A stretch of DNA of 64,000 nucleotides from Ochotona curzoniae (GCF_017591425.1 NW_024466399.1:1860001-1924000); one strand, 5' to 3'. Numbered from the stretch's first letter, positions 1 through 12,027 are shown. The notes: generated by a model not told the origin, from the sequence alone. Program-made: numbers and translations.

Positions 1-665
1 GCAACTTGCTGATGTAAGGACTCAGGGCTAGCTCTTATAGTCCCAGACCAATGCTTTGGGAGCCATCTCTGTCAGCACCCTGCTTTAGGTGCTTGTTAAA
101 ACAGGTGCTCCTTATGGGTTACACTGTGTGTCAGGAGAAGCAGTTGGACCCTGGTTTATGGGGATTTGTATAATCAGTAACCAGGGAATCATGATTTATA
201 GTTGTGTTGCCAGTGCAAGTAAGCTTTGTTTTTTTTATGCACAGCTTAGTTGGGGCAGTTTTCTGCAATGGGCAGAGGTAGATGAGCCAAAGAAGTTGGT
301 TTGCATGTTGTAGTATTTGCACTTTGTGGAGTGAGTGGGAGGAGCCCTGTAGAACCACCTGTCTCAGGGCTGAGGAATAAACATGCTAGCCTCTCTAGAA
401 GGAGAACCACAAGGGTCTCTTTGAGGGGGTTGGGTTTAGAAAATCCCTTGGATACCAAAGTCTGCAGTTGCTCATTGCCCATACATGGATTGGGGTGATT
501 TTGGCAGAGAATCCACTCAATCCTCCTGTAGGATTTTGAATTGTTTCTGGATGACGTCAGTGCTGTCTGTGTACACAGTTGCTAACTCGGACAGGAAATA
601 TTGAGAAGGAATAAGTCTATAAATATTCAGTATGAACAAATTCTTTTTTCTGAAGAAAATTTCTC
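1..665. other. Intronic sequence with no recognised element
   Basis: No gene or repeat was recognised. A perfect TGACGTCA (cAMP-response-element core) sits at 552-559. Short open frames here lack any recognisable protein. Confidence 0.5.
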
Positions 666-1030
666 AAGATCTGTTTATTTGAAAGGCAAAATGATGGGCA
701 TCAGGATGGGAGTTAGGAGTGAAGGAGGGGAGGAGAGAGAGAGGCACACAGGAAAAGAGAGAGAGAGAGAGAGTTATCTTCCATCTGTTTATTCACTGCT
801 AGAATTTCTGCAGCATTCAGGACTAGGCCAAAGCAAAACCAGGGATCAGTGACTCCATCAGCTTCTGCAACATGGAGGGCAGGAACTTAAGTACGTGAGT
901 CATCTCCTCTGTTGCCTTCCCAGGAACATTAACAGGGAGCTGGTCATAGGTGGAGCAGCCTGGACTTGAACTGGCACTCATGTGAGGTGCTGGAGTTGCA
1001 GCTGGTAGCTTAACATGATGCACCCCAGTT
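666..1030 (-). repeat. CSINE (lagomorph C-type SINE), old copy
   Basis: Read on the minus strand it carries the SINE order: tRNA-like head near 1030, 'GGAGCTGGTCATAGGTGGAG'-like middle in + orientation, a GA-rich block at 730-775 and the AAGATCTGTTTATTTGAAAGG tail complement. It is clearly diverged. Confidence 0.8.
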
Positions 1031-2439
1031 ACCAGACCCAATGATGCCATTTAAATATGTGCAAGGTAAGCTAGATATGAATCCTCTATGTCAGACTTCT
1101 TTGACTAAGCTTTAAGTCCAACGAAATCCAAACTGGTACGGTTAGTTCCATGAGTAGGTGAGATTACCTGATGAAGGAAGAGCCCCGGCCAGAGAGGCCT
1201 GGCCTCCATGGTGCTTGGCATGGCCGCCCTTCCCTGGTCCTTGAGTGACCTTGTTCTTCCCCAGCATCTGCCTGTTTGAGTTCCTGTGAAACCACGTGAC
1301 CGTCACCTGGCCTTCATTTGAACTGACGGTATCTCTGCTGGACTGTGAGGGCCTTTTTCTTTTTCCTGTTTGCCCTGGTGATGCTTAAATCATCCTGCTT
1401 ATCCCTGAAAGTAATTTTAAATCCAGATACTCTGTGTCCTCCTCACTTATAGAGGAGATTGGTACTAGGATTTCCGTGGACAGCAAACTCTGTAGGAACT
1501 CAGGCCCTGATGGAAAATGGCCCAATGTTGGCCTAGAATCCCTGCGTATCCTCTATGCGCTCAGTCATTTCCAGATAGTAATATTATCTAATGCAGCAGG
1601 GAATCACGACAAGAAAAACAGCTGTATCTGTTCAGTTTAGATCTAGCGAATTTTTTCCCCGAGCCTTTTTGATGCTGGGTTTGTTGAATACATGGGTACA
1701 GAACCCGTGTTTGCAATAGGCTGACTTGTGGCTCTGGAGTGGCAGGATCTGGCTGGGAGGTGATTGTATGGAGGGTCCTGAATTCCTCCAGGAGATTCCT
1801 TCACTGTGCCATGGATGTGAAATGACAGAGTGCAAATGTTCTCATGGAGAACTGGAGCCCAAGGGCACGTGCCTGGTCTCCTGAGGCTCTGTGGGGGCCC
1901 GGTATTTAAACCCTGCTGCAAATAGTGAGCCCTGGGCGGGAGGGAGCTGGCAGTGTGTGGGGCCAGGAGCTGTAGCTGTTGTGCATGGGCGATTTGGAGT
2001 CACTTTGAACCAGCTGAGGAACCTGTTGGGTTTACACTAAATAGGAGGTACTAGCAGACTTCGAAATTTGTCACGGTAGGGCTTCCATTCAGGTCACTTT
2101 GATGGGAGAAGTTCAGACGTGTTCTAAAAAGAATGTCTCTAAAGAATGAAATTCATTGAAAAGGAAATGGAAAGATTCATTTGTTGAGTAATCTACCCGA
2201 TACTAGGCATGCTCCAAAAACGAGGAGGGGGATGTTCAACAGTCATTTTGGGTAATAAAATATTATTGCTTTACATTTCATGCACGCGTGATCGATTCTA
2301 GAAGGGTGAAATAATTATTCTTAGATAAGAAAGAGGGCAGCACCTCCAATAGCATCTTGTAGAATATGAATTAGTTGATACAGTGCCTTTTTTTTTTTCT
2401 AAAGAGGAGGAGAGTGAGTTTTTAGTTTCGTCATTTAAA
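1031..2439. other. Intronic sequence with no recognised element
   Basis: Mixed-composition intron with no gene, microsatellite or repeat that I can name. Short frames on both strands have no protein-like signature. Confidence 0.45.
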
Positions 2440-2650
2440 AAAAATGTGAAGGGTGAAGGAGGTTTAATCCCCAGATGTCCTCAGGGGTCAGGGATGGGCC
2501 AAGTAGGAAGGTGGACGCTGGCGATGCAGTCCTGTCCCAGGGTGTGTGTGTGTGTGTGTGACCAAGACCCGAGCCAGGGGCGGGAGTTGAACCCAGGCGC
2601 TCAGGGGATGGAGCCATCTCCACCAGCATCTTAACTGCTCTGCCAAATGC
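2440..2650 (-). repeat. Old CSINE fragment containing a GT microsatellite
   Basis: The stretch 'CCAGGGGCGGGAGTTGAACC' and 'CCACCAGCATCTTAACTGCT' is the complement of a CSINE head and B-box region. A GT run at 2542-2560 interrupts the middle of the element. Confidence 0.6.
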
Positions 2651-3964
2651 TTACAAAGACTGAGGTTTTAGCGACTAAGTGGCGTGAGTTCACGTAGAGA
2701 GTGACCAATTTGGGATTTGAATGTAGGTGAGTTAGTAAATCGTGTCCATTATGCATGGTGAGAGAGTGGTCATCTATTTTTGTGATGTTTTTCTTTTTCA
2801 TTAGAATTACCTGGAGGGTGAGGTAAGACCTTAGTGCTTGTTTTACAAGTAGGATTTTGGAGAGGTGTTTTCTTTCTAGAAACTTTACTTTTAAAGCAAT
2901 TTTTTTTTTCTTAATTTGACGAAGTTTAGTTTTTCCAAATGTGTCATTCGGTGTACCTGGTCATGCATCTGCATGCTTAGTAGTTCTGGTGTAAAGCACT
3001 TGAGCCCTGTGCTTTGAATACGGTCTGCTAAGTCGTTGAGTCATGAGCTGGTGAAGGGCTGCCCTGGCCCAGGACCCACGCATGTTCAGTCCCTCAGAGG
3101 CCACAGCGAGGATCTTAAGTGTGTAGCTGGAAGCTTCCTTACAGAGCTTGCCGTAGTCGCTTTCTCAAACAGAAATGGGTGGTGGGGTTCTCCTGAATTC
3201 TATCATTGGACTACGTCTTCTTTCTGACTTTGCTTCAAGATTTGTTCAGAGTCCTTATCTTTGTTGGCCACATTCCCAGTGACTTTATTTTTTTGTCATT
3301 CTTGGGTACCAAGGCAAATAGAGGAGTGTGGCAGATACCACTTCCATCTTGCAAGATACTGGACAGAAAGAAAAAAAAGGAGAAGGGATTCATTTTCTTA
3401 GCACCTGTACTGCTGGTTATTAGTGAAAACTCATTTCTGTTTTAGAGTATTTACTTAATTTTAGATAACCTTGTATTGTTGAGAAAGTCAGCCATCTACC
3501 TGGCGTGACTGCCTAAAGCATATTTAAAGCAATCCTTGTTAGGATGACCCAAGGCCCAGGATGCAAGGTCAGTGACTTCCTGGGTGCTGGGAAGGACTTG
3601 GTTTTCCTGGTGAGTTGCTCAGTAGAGGCATTTTTTCATAGGGCCCCAGAGGTCGGTGGAGAAGGTTCTGATTGTGTGGGATGAGCCTGACTCCTCCTGA
3701 CAGGTGTAGTCAGACCCACCCTCTCTCAGCTGCCTCTCTCTTCCCAGGCTGGCTTATACTCATCTCCCTGTTTCCTCAAGTCTCTGCCTCAGTGGGATGT
3801 TGGTGTTGCACGGACCGAAAACCATCCTGCATGCAGCTGGCGCTCTGTGAAGATGGAATAAGTGGATTGTCCGTGGAATGCTGAATCACCTGCTTTTCTG
3901 AGTGCAATCAGAATGACCGGGCTGACTCTGCTCAGCACCTCCTGTGTGAATAGGTGTGTGGGCA
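2651..3964. other. Intronic sequence with no recognised element
   Basis: No gene or nameable repeat was seen. T-rich runs occur near 2897-2912 and an A-rich run near 3370-3380. Confidence 0.45.
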
Positions 3965-4230
3965 CTTTGAAGAGTTGCCCTATAGAGGCAGGTGAAGAGG
4001 GCCAAGTCCCATATGGGTACTTGTGTTCAACTCCTGGCTGCCTGCTGATGTGGTCCCTGGGAGGCAGTGTTGATGGTCTGAGGGACTGGGTTCCTGCCAC
4101 CCGTGGGGGAGGCCTGGATTCAGTTCCCAGCTTTGAGTTTGGGCACCTCCCTGCTCCTTCCACCACTGAGGCTGTTAAGGACTTGTGGGAGAGCCCTGTC
4201 TCTCCCTGCCTTTCAAATAAAGAAATAATT
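3965..4230 (+). repeat. Old CSINE, sense to FGF9
   Basis: Head-like 'TCCCATATGGGTACTTGTGTTC', a 'GGTTCCTGCCACCCGTGGG' middle and a tail ending in CTGCCTTTCAAATAAAGAAA. It is the only sense-oriented CSINE that I recognise in the intron. Confidence 0.7.
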
Positions 4231-5067
4231 GCAACCAAATTCCAACAGCCAAGAATTGACAGTGGCTAGAGCTGTGGCTCCTGAGCACTTGGCATGCAAG
4301 GACCATTTCTGGATAACAAGTGTGAAGTTGCCCACGTGATTGCAACTGTGCTTGCCAAAGCCTCTTGCTGGAAAGAATGTAGTGTGACAACATCTCCTGT
4401 GAGTTCGCCAGTGCTTTGTGCATACAGGTCCTGTGTGCGCTCGGAAGGTGTGGCTGGTGAGTGTGCCGGCTGTTTCGTTTCCATGGTTTGTGGGCAGAGT
4501 TGATTCCTCCCTCCCAGAGTCCTGGGCCCTGGTGCACGCTGGGAACGTTCAGTTCATGTGTGAGCTGGGGACTGCTGTGACTCCAGCAGGACACAGCAGC
4601 GGTAGGGACCACAGAAGCCCAGATCACGGCCTCAGCTCCTCCTGCTGTGCCCTTGCTTGCCTTCTGAGGTCTTCAGTTCCCTGGAATGCACTGCTTGCCT
4701 TGCCCTCTGTGTCTCTGCAGTGTCTCTTCTTTTTCAGAGGAGATAGTCGGCCACACCCCTCATCATGGCCAAGCTTTCTGCTTCCCATTTAAGTGGAGCT
4801 GTCTCTCCGAGTCCTCGAGCTAAGGCCGCTGGACAGCCTGATGCAGAACTTGGGTTCACGTTGGAGGCACGCTCTGCAGAGGATCTGCCGCACACACACT
4901 CCCTTGCACGCATGGTCTATTCACACACTTGTTCCATGCATTCACTCACAGTCACATGCACTCTTCTGCTTGCACACCCCTTGGTCACACACTCATTCTT
5001 TCCCCAAGACGGCAAAGAGCAGGGATCACACATTGCTCCGTGTGCCAGGTGCTCTGGCAGATGCAGC
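4231..5067. other. Intronic sequence with CA-rich tract
   Basis: No gene was seen. Bases 4888-4995 are a degenerate CA/CACT-rich tract. The rest is unassigned. Confidence 0.45.
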
Positions 5068-5478
5068 GAACGCAGTCAATCCTCATTATTCGCAGATTCT
5101 GTACTTACCACTTGGCCCACTTGCTAAAATTTGCTTGTAACTCCCGCATCAATATTCTTCTCTCTTCTTGTTGACTGGTGGACGTGTGCAGGGAGGCAAC
5201 AAATCAGAGTGGCCTCTGCACACTTGTCACTTGTGCTCTATCCTCTAGTGTTGGCTTGTATTGTAAACACGTGTCCTTTGGCGGATCTGTTTAGTGCCGT
5301 GTGTTCCAAAGCCTGTGTGCTTTGCTGATGATTTTGCCATTGACAATGACCCCAGGTGTGGTGCTAAGGAGTTGTCTCGTGGAGGCTGTGCTGTGGCTTA
5401 CGGGACAGACCCCATAGTAGAGAAGCATCGTTCAGGCCTCAGTTATAGTGCAATTGGCTGTAAGATCCATGTATGTCC
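5068..5478 (+). mobile_element. Tigger-family (TcMar) DNA transposon 5' end with transposase relic
   Basis: The opening 'CAGTCAATCCTCATTATTCG' is the terminus and subterminal sequence of Tigger-type transposons, followed by the family's 5' leader ('GTATTGTAAACACGTGTCCT'). From about 5335 the frame reads a decayed start of the pogo-like transposase, with the recognisable block EKHRSGLSYSAIG corresponding to the helix-turn-helix N-terminus. The remainder of the transposase is absent and a CSINE follows closely. It is an ancient, dead copy. Confidence 0.75.
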
Positions 5479-5510
5479 ATTAAGGCATCTTTTGAAACGA
5501 TTTGGTTATT

Positions 5511-5832
5511 TAAGGTTTATTTTATTTATTGGCAAGGCAGAGTTACAGAGAGACATAAACAGTTGAGAGATGGTCCATCTATTTATTTGCTCCCCAAATG
5601 GCTTAACAGTTGAGATTGGGCCAGGCCAAAGCCAGGAACCAGGAGCCAGGAGCCAGGAAACTCATCTGGGTCTTCTACATGAGTGCAGGAGCCCAGGCAT
5701 TTGGACTGTCTTCTGCTGCTTACCCAGGCGCATTAGCAGGAAGCTGGATGGGAAGTGGAGCGGCTGGGACTCCAACCGGTGACCAGATGGGATGTGGGCC
5801 CTGCAGGTAGTGACTTCTGCAGGAAGCTTCTG
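5511..5832 (-). repeat. CSINE, antisense to FGF9
   Basis: Complement of the SINE tail (TTTATTTTATTTATTGGCAA) followed by complement blocks for CTCCAACCGGTGACC and CCAGATGGGATGTGGG. Nearly full length. An internal AGGAGCC micro-duplication lies near 5636-5656. Confidence 0.85.
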
Positions 5833-7000
5833 GGCACTTAACGCTGTGTTTCCTCTTGGAGCTCTGTTTCCACATTCTGGGAGATTCTATAGAGTTTCAT
5901 TCCAATTAAGAGTGAGAATTGCCTGCAGCCACCACTGGGATAGTAGGAGTTGGGTGATCTTAGAACTGATGGAGGAAGAGCCTGTACTTGTGTGTGGCAG
6001 TGGGTGAGGGCACATGTGGCTCGGACATGTGACCTAGGAACTATAATTCAACGTGATAAACACAGCCGTGAACAAAAGGCTTCCAGAGAGCTTGCAGGAG
6101 GAAGCTTGGTTGTGGGGAGCGGAGGGCATGTCATGGTGATTTTCTGAGGAGATGGAGCGAAGCATGCAGGTGTTCCTGAGAGAAAGGCTGTCTGGCCAGC
6201 AGAAGTGGCCACTTAGCTGCAGAGTTTAAAAGCCCAGTGGCTGCAGGCTGCACCCTGATGCTGTTGTTTTTCCTGGCCCCTGTGCCTTTGCTTTGCTTCT
6301 GTCAATGCCAGCTGTTGCCACATGTGTCTTTGCTGACGTGTGTGGAGAGGCCTCCCCTGTCCGCCTCCGCGTTGTTCTGTGTCCTGGCTGGGGCGAGCAC
6401 TGGCCCTCCCACACAGAGTGCCCCGCTGGAAGGATGTGGAAGCTGCTGCCCTGGGGCAGCTGCAGTAGTGTTCCTGGCCGCTGCGGCTCTCTGGCTTCCC
6501 TCCCCAACTCACACACCCCTCGTGTTAGGGCCTGACCTGTGCAGAAACAGTGCTTCTCCGCCTGCTGGCCTGGGGTTAGCACCTTAGTGTGGGACAAGTG
6601 GCTGACACCTCTGCGTAGGGAGCGGCCTGCTGAGGACCAGAAGGTCACAGTGTTAAGTGGGAGAGAGCTGCCAGAAGCTCTTTCCTGCTGCCTGTAAATG
6701 CTGCCCTGATTTGAGGCCCTCCTAACATGTATCTATCTTTGTAATTCCTCCCTGGAAATCTCTACTGAAGTTGGTGCCTCCTTTGTGCCCAAGTGCCCAA
6801 AGCGCTCTGCGCTGCTCTGAGAACGTGCCCACCGAGTTTGTGCCAAAGACATCCCTCTCCCTGCAGTGCGTAACGGACTGCTTTGCTGTGGCATTGATTT
6901 ATTTGTGCCTCTCTAGCTGCCTTGTTGCATTGTGAATTCTCATATCATCTGCTGGCTACCCTAATCTCTGGGTGTCTTTACATTTTCATGTCTCCTTTTT
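5833..7000. other. Intronic sequence with no recognised element
   Basis: GC-richer stretch around 6230-6600. Several short open frames occur on both strands but none has protein-like composition. No gene is called. Confidence 0.45.
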
Positions 7001-7055
7001 CTCCCTCCCTCCCTCCCTCCCTCCCTCCTTCCCTCCCCTCTCCCTCCCTCTCTTC
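7001..7055 (+). repeat. (CTCC)n microsatellite
   Basis: Tandem CTCC/CCCT units with a few interruptions, all pyrimidine. Confidence 0.95.
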
Positions 7056-7849
7056 TATTCTCTTTTTTTCATCTTCTGTATGAATTGCTGTATTTCAGAT
7101 GCTTTCCCATTAGTTGTCATTCTTGCTGGTATTCCTTTTATCTTCGAAGCTGATTTCCAGTTTGCTGTATTCCAAGTGAACGTGCTAGTTCAGATTTGCA
7201 TTCTGAGCAGTTGGAACTTGGAGGATCGTAGATAGATGGGGCTTAGGACCTCAGCCCGTCACTCGTGAGTCCTGCAAGAGTGGCCAGTCCTTCCGGTCTT
7301 TCCAAGATGTGGCTGTTGTGAGGGACAGTTGCTAGCCCTGCTGTGAGGACCGGAGGCGAGGAGGGCTGTACAGTGCACAGCACCAGCGTCCCGTGCCCGT
7401 GTGTTCCGTTGGCAGTCTGTAGATGTGTGCATGTCGGGGGTGAGGATGCTGAGCTCTGAGACCTCCCCCAGTCCTTAAGATGCAGATGACAAACAGCATT
7501 GTGTTTCTTGTAAATTTGTATTCTGAAATTAGGGTTTATCACTCTCTCTAAAAATTAAAAAGATTTTCCTTCAATGAAAATACGGCATCCCTTGAATTAT
7601 ATGCTTATATGTCAATGACTGAATCTTGTTTATCCAACTGAATTTTATATAGTTTAGACCCGTATGTCCTTCACTAATTTTTAATCCATGTAATTAAGGA
7701 TACTTCTTTAATCAGAGATCTCTATTTTTTCTGATTATTTTTATGATTATTTTTAATGTTCACATACTCAGTTTGTGAATTCTCTCTAAGTCATCATGAC
7801 ACTTAAAATTCCTACCATCAGAATTGAGTTATTGGACTTAAAACATAGC
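7056..7849. other. Intronic sequence with no recognised element
   Basis: AT-rich after 7540. No gene or nameable repeat was seen. Confidence 0.45.
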
Positions 7850-8164
7850 TTTAAATTAAAAAAAATATTGGAAAGTCAGATATACAGAGAGGAGGAGAGA
7901 CAGAGAAGAAGATCTTCTGTCCACTGATTCACTCCCAAAGTGGTCGCAATGGCTGGAAATGAGCCGACCCAAAGTCAGGAGCTTCTTTCGGGTCTCCCAC
8001 GCAGGTGCAGGATCCCAAGGCTTTGGGCCGTCCTCTGCTGCTTTCCCAGGCCACAAGCAGGGAGCTAGATGGGATGCGCGGCAGCTGGGACACGAACTAG
8101 TGCCATATGGGATCCTGGCACATGCAAAACAAGGACTTTAGCCACTAGACTACTGTGCCAGACC
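7850..8164 (-). repeat. CSINE, fairly young, antisense to FGF9
   Basis: Nearly full length with GGAAAGTCAGATATACAGAG (tail complement), CCCAAGGCTTTGGGCCGTCC and CCATATGGGATCCTGGCACA. It ends in GCCAGACCC, the complement of the SINE start. Confidence 0.9.
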
Positions 8165-8165
8165 C

Positions 8166-8400
8166 TTAATTTTTTTTACATTTGAGAAACAGAGAGGGCT
8201 CCTGTCCCCTGGTTCATGTCCCAAATGCCCACAGCCACCAGCAACCAAGGCCACGTCTCCCCAATGAGCACAGGAGCCTAGTTGCTGGGTGGCAGGAGCC
8301 TGCCAGGGTATTTATCAGTAGGAAGCCGGAGGCAGGACGGAAGCTGGCATTGCACTGGGCACTCTGATGTGGAATGCAGGCTGATCACAGCAGTTAGGAC
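8166..8400 (-). repeat. Old CSINE abutting the younger copy
   Basis: A diverged second CSINE in the same orientation. The tail complement TTACATTTGAGAAACAGAGA starts right after the younger element ends, suggesting a SINE inserted at the A-rich tail of an older one. Confidence 0.6.
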
Positions 8401-9512
8401 CAGCAAGGCTAACAGTCATGAGGGGTGGGTTTAGGCCCGTGTCAGCATATTCACTTGATGGAGTGACTACTGGTTGGGTCATGTTATCCATGGTTAGCCT
8501 TGGAGGTGAGCAGCTCTGCTCTGGCCCAGAAAGGGGCTCTGAGAAAATTAAACTCTCATGTAATTGTGAAGGAGAGGGAGGGCTGTTTATATGCATAGGG
8601 TGGGCTTGGTGGGAAGACATGAGTCCTAAAGAGATGTGGGCTGACATGCACAGTGGAGTCCTGGAGCTGAGGAGCCAGGCAGTGAGGGCCGGTACCAGAG
8701 GCAGGCTTCATCTCCTTGACACCTGGTTTGGGAATTCCTTGTGGGTGCTGGGTAGAACGGGAGAGCCCCGAGGAACACAGTGTTGGCAAGAGGTGTCTGG
8801 GAAATGCAGGGATCCCATGGAGATACCAAGCAGTGGGCACGCAAGTCCTGATGGCATTTCTCTGTGGCTTTGCCTTTTCTCTTGCACACATCCCACCTTC
8901 CACTCAGCCTTCAGCTTTCTTACAGCATTGGATTTTTGGCCAAGTAAGTCCTGTTAGGGAAGTTCATGAAGTACAGTTTATTGGCCAGGCTGACAGTCCA
9001 GCTACAAGCTGTGTTTGTCAAGGCCAAGGTTGAGAAGGGGATGTGGCAAACCCCAAATGTGAGGAAGCAGTAACGCCGTGGAGTGGTTGTCTGCTCTCTC
9101 GTCCTTTTTGCCTCCCAAAATAGCAGCCTCATTCTCTTGGGCTGCTTCTGGAGGCGCGGATTCTGTCTGCGTTTCTGACCTCGGCTTCCTCCCCCCTGCA
9201 GCGGGCTACTGAGGCAGCACGTTTTGTTCGGGTTCCTTTCCTTATTTCCCAACTCCACAGCAGTTTCTTTTTTCATTTCCTGTTCAGTATGTCCTTCCAA
9301 AGTTATTGTGGATAATTGCACTTTTCACATTTTGATGTTTCCAAGACTGAATTATTGTACTCTTCGATTCAAAAGGACCTTTGAAATGTCTTGGTTCAAA
9401 GTGTCATTTACAGGGAAGGAAATAGGGGCCCAAGAATGCCAGTTCCACCCCCACAGTTACCAGTTAGGTGTGTGTCTCTCTGTAAGGTTGGTTGGCATAC
9501 TTTACAGAAACA
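8401..9512. other. Intronic sequence with no recognised element
   Basis: Includes the longest open frame of the intron (8418-8957, +). Its composition is not protein-like, I recognise no domain and it has no splice context, so it is not called a gene. Confidence 0.5.
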
Positions 9513-9641
9513 AGATTTTGTTCCAAAGCATGGGCTTTAGTAGACTTTTGAATGAAATCCACACTCTCCACCTAAACCCAGTGATATAATCTAACAGTTC
9601 AAAGATGGGTTTGCCATAAACAGATATAGTTAAAATATCTT
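9513..9641 (+). repeat. 129-bp direct repeat, copy A
   Basis: Aligns without gaps to 11899-12027, with 121 of 129 positions identical by my count. It begins AGATTTTGTTCCAAAGCATG and includes AACCCAGTGATATAATCTAA. I do not recognise it as a named repeat family. Confidence 0.9.
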
Positions 9642-9708
9642 GTCTTCAGAAGAAGGGAGATCTCGGAATCATTCAGTCTTAGGGCAGATATGTCATTACA
9701 CGAGGAAA

Positions 9709-9825
9709 CTTCCCAAAGTTCATAGAAAATGGAATTAAAATGCACAGCCTACTCTGGAGCAAGACGTTTTCTGAAATCCATGCCTTAGTTTTTCATAATC
9801 CGCACATTCCGCGAACTTTTTGAAG
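9709..9825 (-). mobile_element. Mariner-like MITE, complete copy
   Basis: Terminal inverted repeats are CTTCCCAAAGTTCATAGAAA at one end and the complement of CTTCAAAAAGTTCGCGGAAT at the other, enclosing the internal 'GAAATCCATGCCTTAGTTTT' of the family. The element is non-coding, about 117 bp. Confidence 0.75.
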
Positions 9826-10605
9826 ACCCGTTTAACTCGTGTTTCTCTTGTTTTGTTTCTGGAAGCTCTGTGCTTTGGCTTGCTTTGTGTGTCATAGAAG
9901 CAGTGGTACATATTTCTGCCTTTTTGTTTTCTAATTCCTCCGTCTCTAATATGCCCAATGAGTGTCATGGAAACAAAGTGGATGTCTTCAATTTTCTTTG
10001 TGGGTGTCCTTGAATCCTAATTTCATTTCACTTCTCTTTTAGTTTTCTGTGTTTCTTCCACTGCTATTAATTTAACCCTGAAAGGGCATTCTACTCTGCT
10101 TTTAGCAGCTAATATCTAATCTGGTATGTCTCCAGCTCTTACGTGTCTTTGCTGTATAGTTTAAGTGGCCATTGAATGACATTACTTATCACGTTATGGT
10201 GGTCTACTTGTAGTAAAGATTACATGTGATTTTTCTCAAACAGATGTTCTAAGGTCCTAAATGAAATCTGATGAATTTTCTTTATAGGATTTTGCTGAAG
10301 TAACACTTCAGTGCCCGCGGGCTCTGCCTTCAGATATGCCAAAGTAGGTCTTTGAATCAACATGGGTCTTTTCAAACTTGGATTCCATGAAACCTTCAAC
10401 AAGATTTTCTTTCCCCTGAGGGGAATACATGTCTGTAAATGTATGGAAAGTTTCTGGACTACTGTGAGTTGCTAAACAGACATTTGTTTTCATGGGCAGA
10501 TTCTAAGGATAGATTGTAAATGGTCCAGCTTGTCCCGTGGTACCTTTGGCAGGCTTTGTTACCTGCCCAAGGTGCCAAGTAGCTGATGAGTATGCAGCAT
10601 GGAAG

Positions 10606-10630
10606 GTGTGTGTGTGTGTGTGTGTGCGCG
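10606..10630 (+). repeat. (GT)n microsatellite
   Basis: About ten GT units followed by a short CG/GT stretch. Scattered TGTG continues to about 10720. Confidence 0.95.
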
Positions 10631-11106
10631 TGCATAAGCATGTGTGGGCCCCTAGATGTATGTGCTTGTGTGTATGTGTATGACTACTTGATTCTGTGTT
10701 CATGTGTCTTTGTGTGTGAGCATGAATTCAGATGAGGACCCCAGCCTTTGAGGATCCAAAAGCTAAAGGAAGCAGCTTCTAGAGAGAACAAGTTTCTAAA
10801 AAAAATTCTTTTTTAAGGTTGAGGAGAAATGGGGGAGATTATGGGAATTCTTTCTATTTTCTGTATTTTGGTGACACAGAATGAAAAATTGCCTGCCTGG
10901 TGGTCTCACCTTGATCAAATACAACTGACTCAGTTGATCTCACGATTCCAGTGGCAGTGTTGACAGCTGGGAAGAGGGGTGTTAACAGCAGGCTGTGTGT
11001 TCATGGGGAATTGCAAGTGATTTTGGGGACTCTGGGGGAGGCTATGGGAGGGTACAGGGGTTGGAGCTCATTGGAGCTCCTTATGTGGTTGAGAAATGGT
11101 GTCCCT

Positions 11107-11122
11107 CCCCCCCCCCCCCCCC
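11107..11122 (+). repeat. Poly(C) run
   Basis: Sixteen consecutive C. Such runs are error-prone in assembly. Confidence 0.95.
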
Positions 11123-11898
11123 GCCTCCCCGCCTCTGTGTGTTTGTTGCTTTCTGTCTAGTTGGGGACTTCTCCCAGGAGGCAAGAGTTAAAAGATCTTG
11201 CTTCTTATTAATGGTCCTTTAGTCATTATATTTAATCACCCTGGTCTTTGCAACATCTCCCTTTAAAGCTTTCCTGCTAGATTATTAATGAGGAAGACTG
11301 CATCTGTACAAGTAATTGTGGTTAAGGGCCGTTGAAATGAGAATGAATGAGTTCCTGAAAATCATTAACTCATGAACTGTTTGGGGACTCTAACAACTCA
11401 GATGACGTCTGTGCAGTCACTGGCCGTGGCTGATGCTGCAGGAGCATGCAGGCTGAGTAACTGTTGAGTGGAGTCAGTGCAGCTGGTGCGATGGTATAGC
11501 TAGAGGAATGTGTTTACCACTGTGGAAACAAGGACTTCACATGGCAGCCTCACGTGAGCCTGGGCTTCCAGAGAGATCTATTGCTGACTCTGGGGTTTTG
11601 AAACAATTCTGATTTCATTTTACATGAATATAGGTAAGATTGGGCATCATAAGGCCCCGTTTGCATCATGCATTTTGAAATTAGCATTTTAAATATCCTA
11701 GATGAGGGTCTGTGTAGATCTGTGTCTTGACATTCCTAAGTGCTCTTGGGACTGTGCTGTAATTTTTACGTTGTTGTCTTGCACTTCGGTTTTCATAGGG
11801 TTGGTAATAGTTCTGAAGTTTTAATTTCAGCTTTTCCCACTGCTCAGAATTTGATGATATAAAGTGAAAAGAGGTTTTCATAGCTGTTAACTTTCACC

Positions 11899-12027
11899 AG
11901 ATTTTGTTCCAAAGCATGGGCTTTAGTAGACTTTCGAATTAAATCCACATTCCCCACCTAAACCCAGTGATATAATCTAACAGTTCAAAGATGGGTTTGC
12001 CATAAACAGCTACAGTTAAATAATCTT
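11899..12027 (+). repeat. 129-bp direct repeat, copy B
   Basis: Second copy of the 9513-9641 unit in the same orientation, 2386 bp downstream, with eight substitutions and no indel. As with copy A, a mariner-like MITE follows within 300 bp. Confidence 0.9.

Larger units (their letters stand above)
9826..11898. other. Intronic sequence with microsatellites and a possible conserved block
   Basis: Contains a GT microsatellite (10606-10630) and a poly(C) run. Bases 11220-11460 look compositionally like conserved non-coding DNA (homeodomain-like ATTAAT/TAATTG motifs, a GATGACGTC site at 11401). No gene was seen. Confidence 0.45.

Noticed and set aside
8418..8957. 179-codon open frame on the + strand
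   Set aside because: No recognisable domain, Gly/Ser/Trp-rich chance composition, within an FGF9 intron, with overlapping open frames on the other strand.
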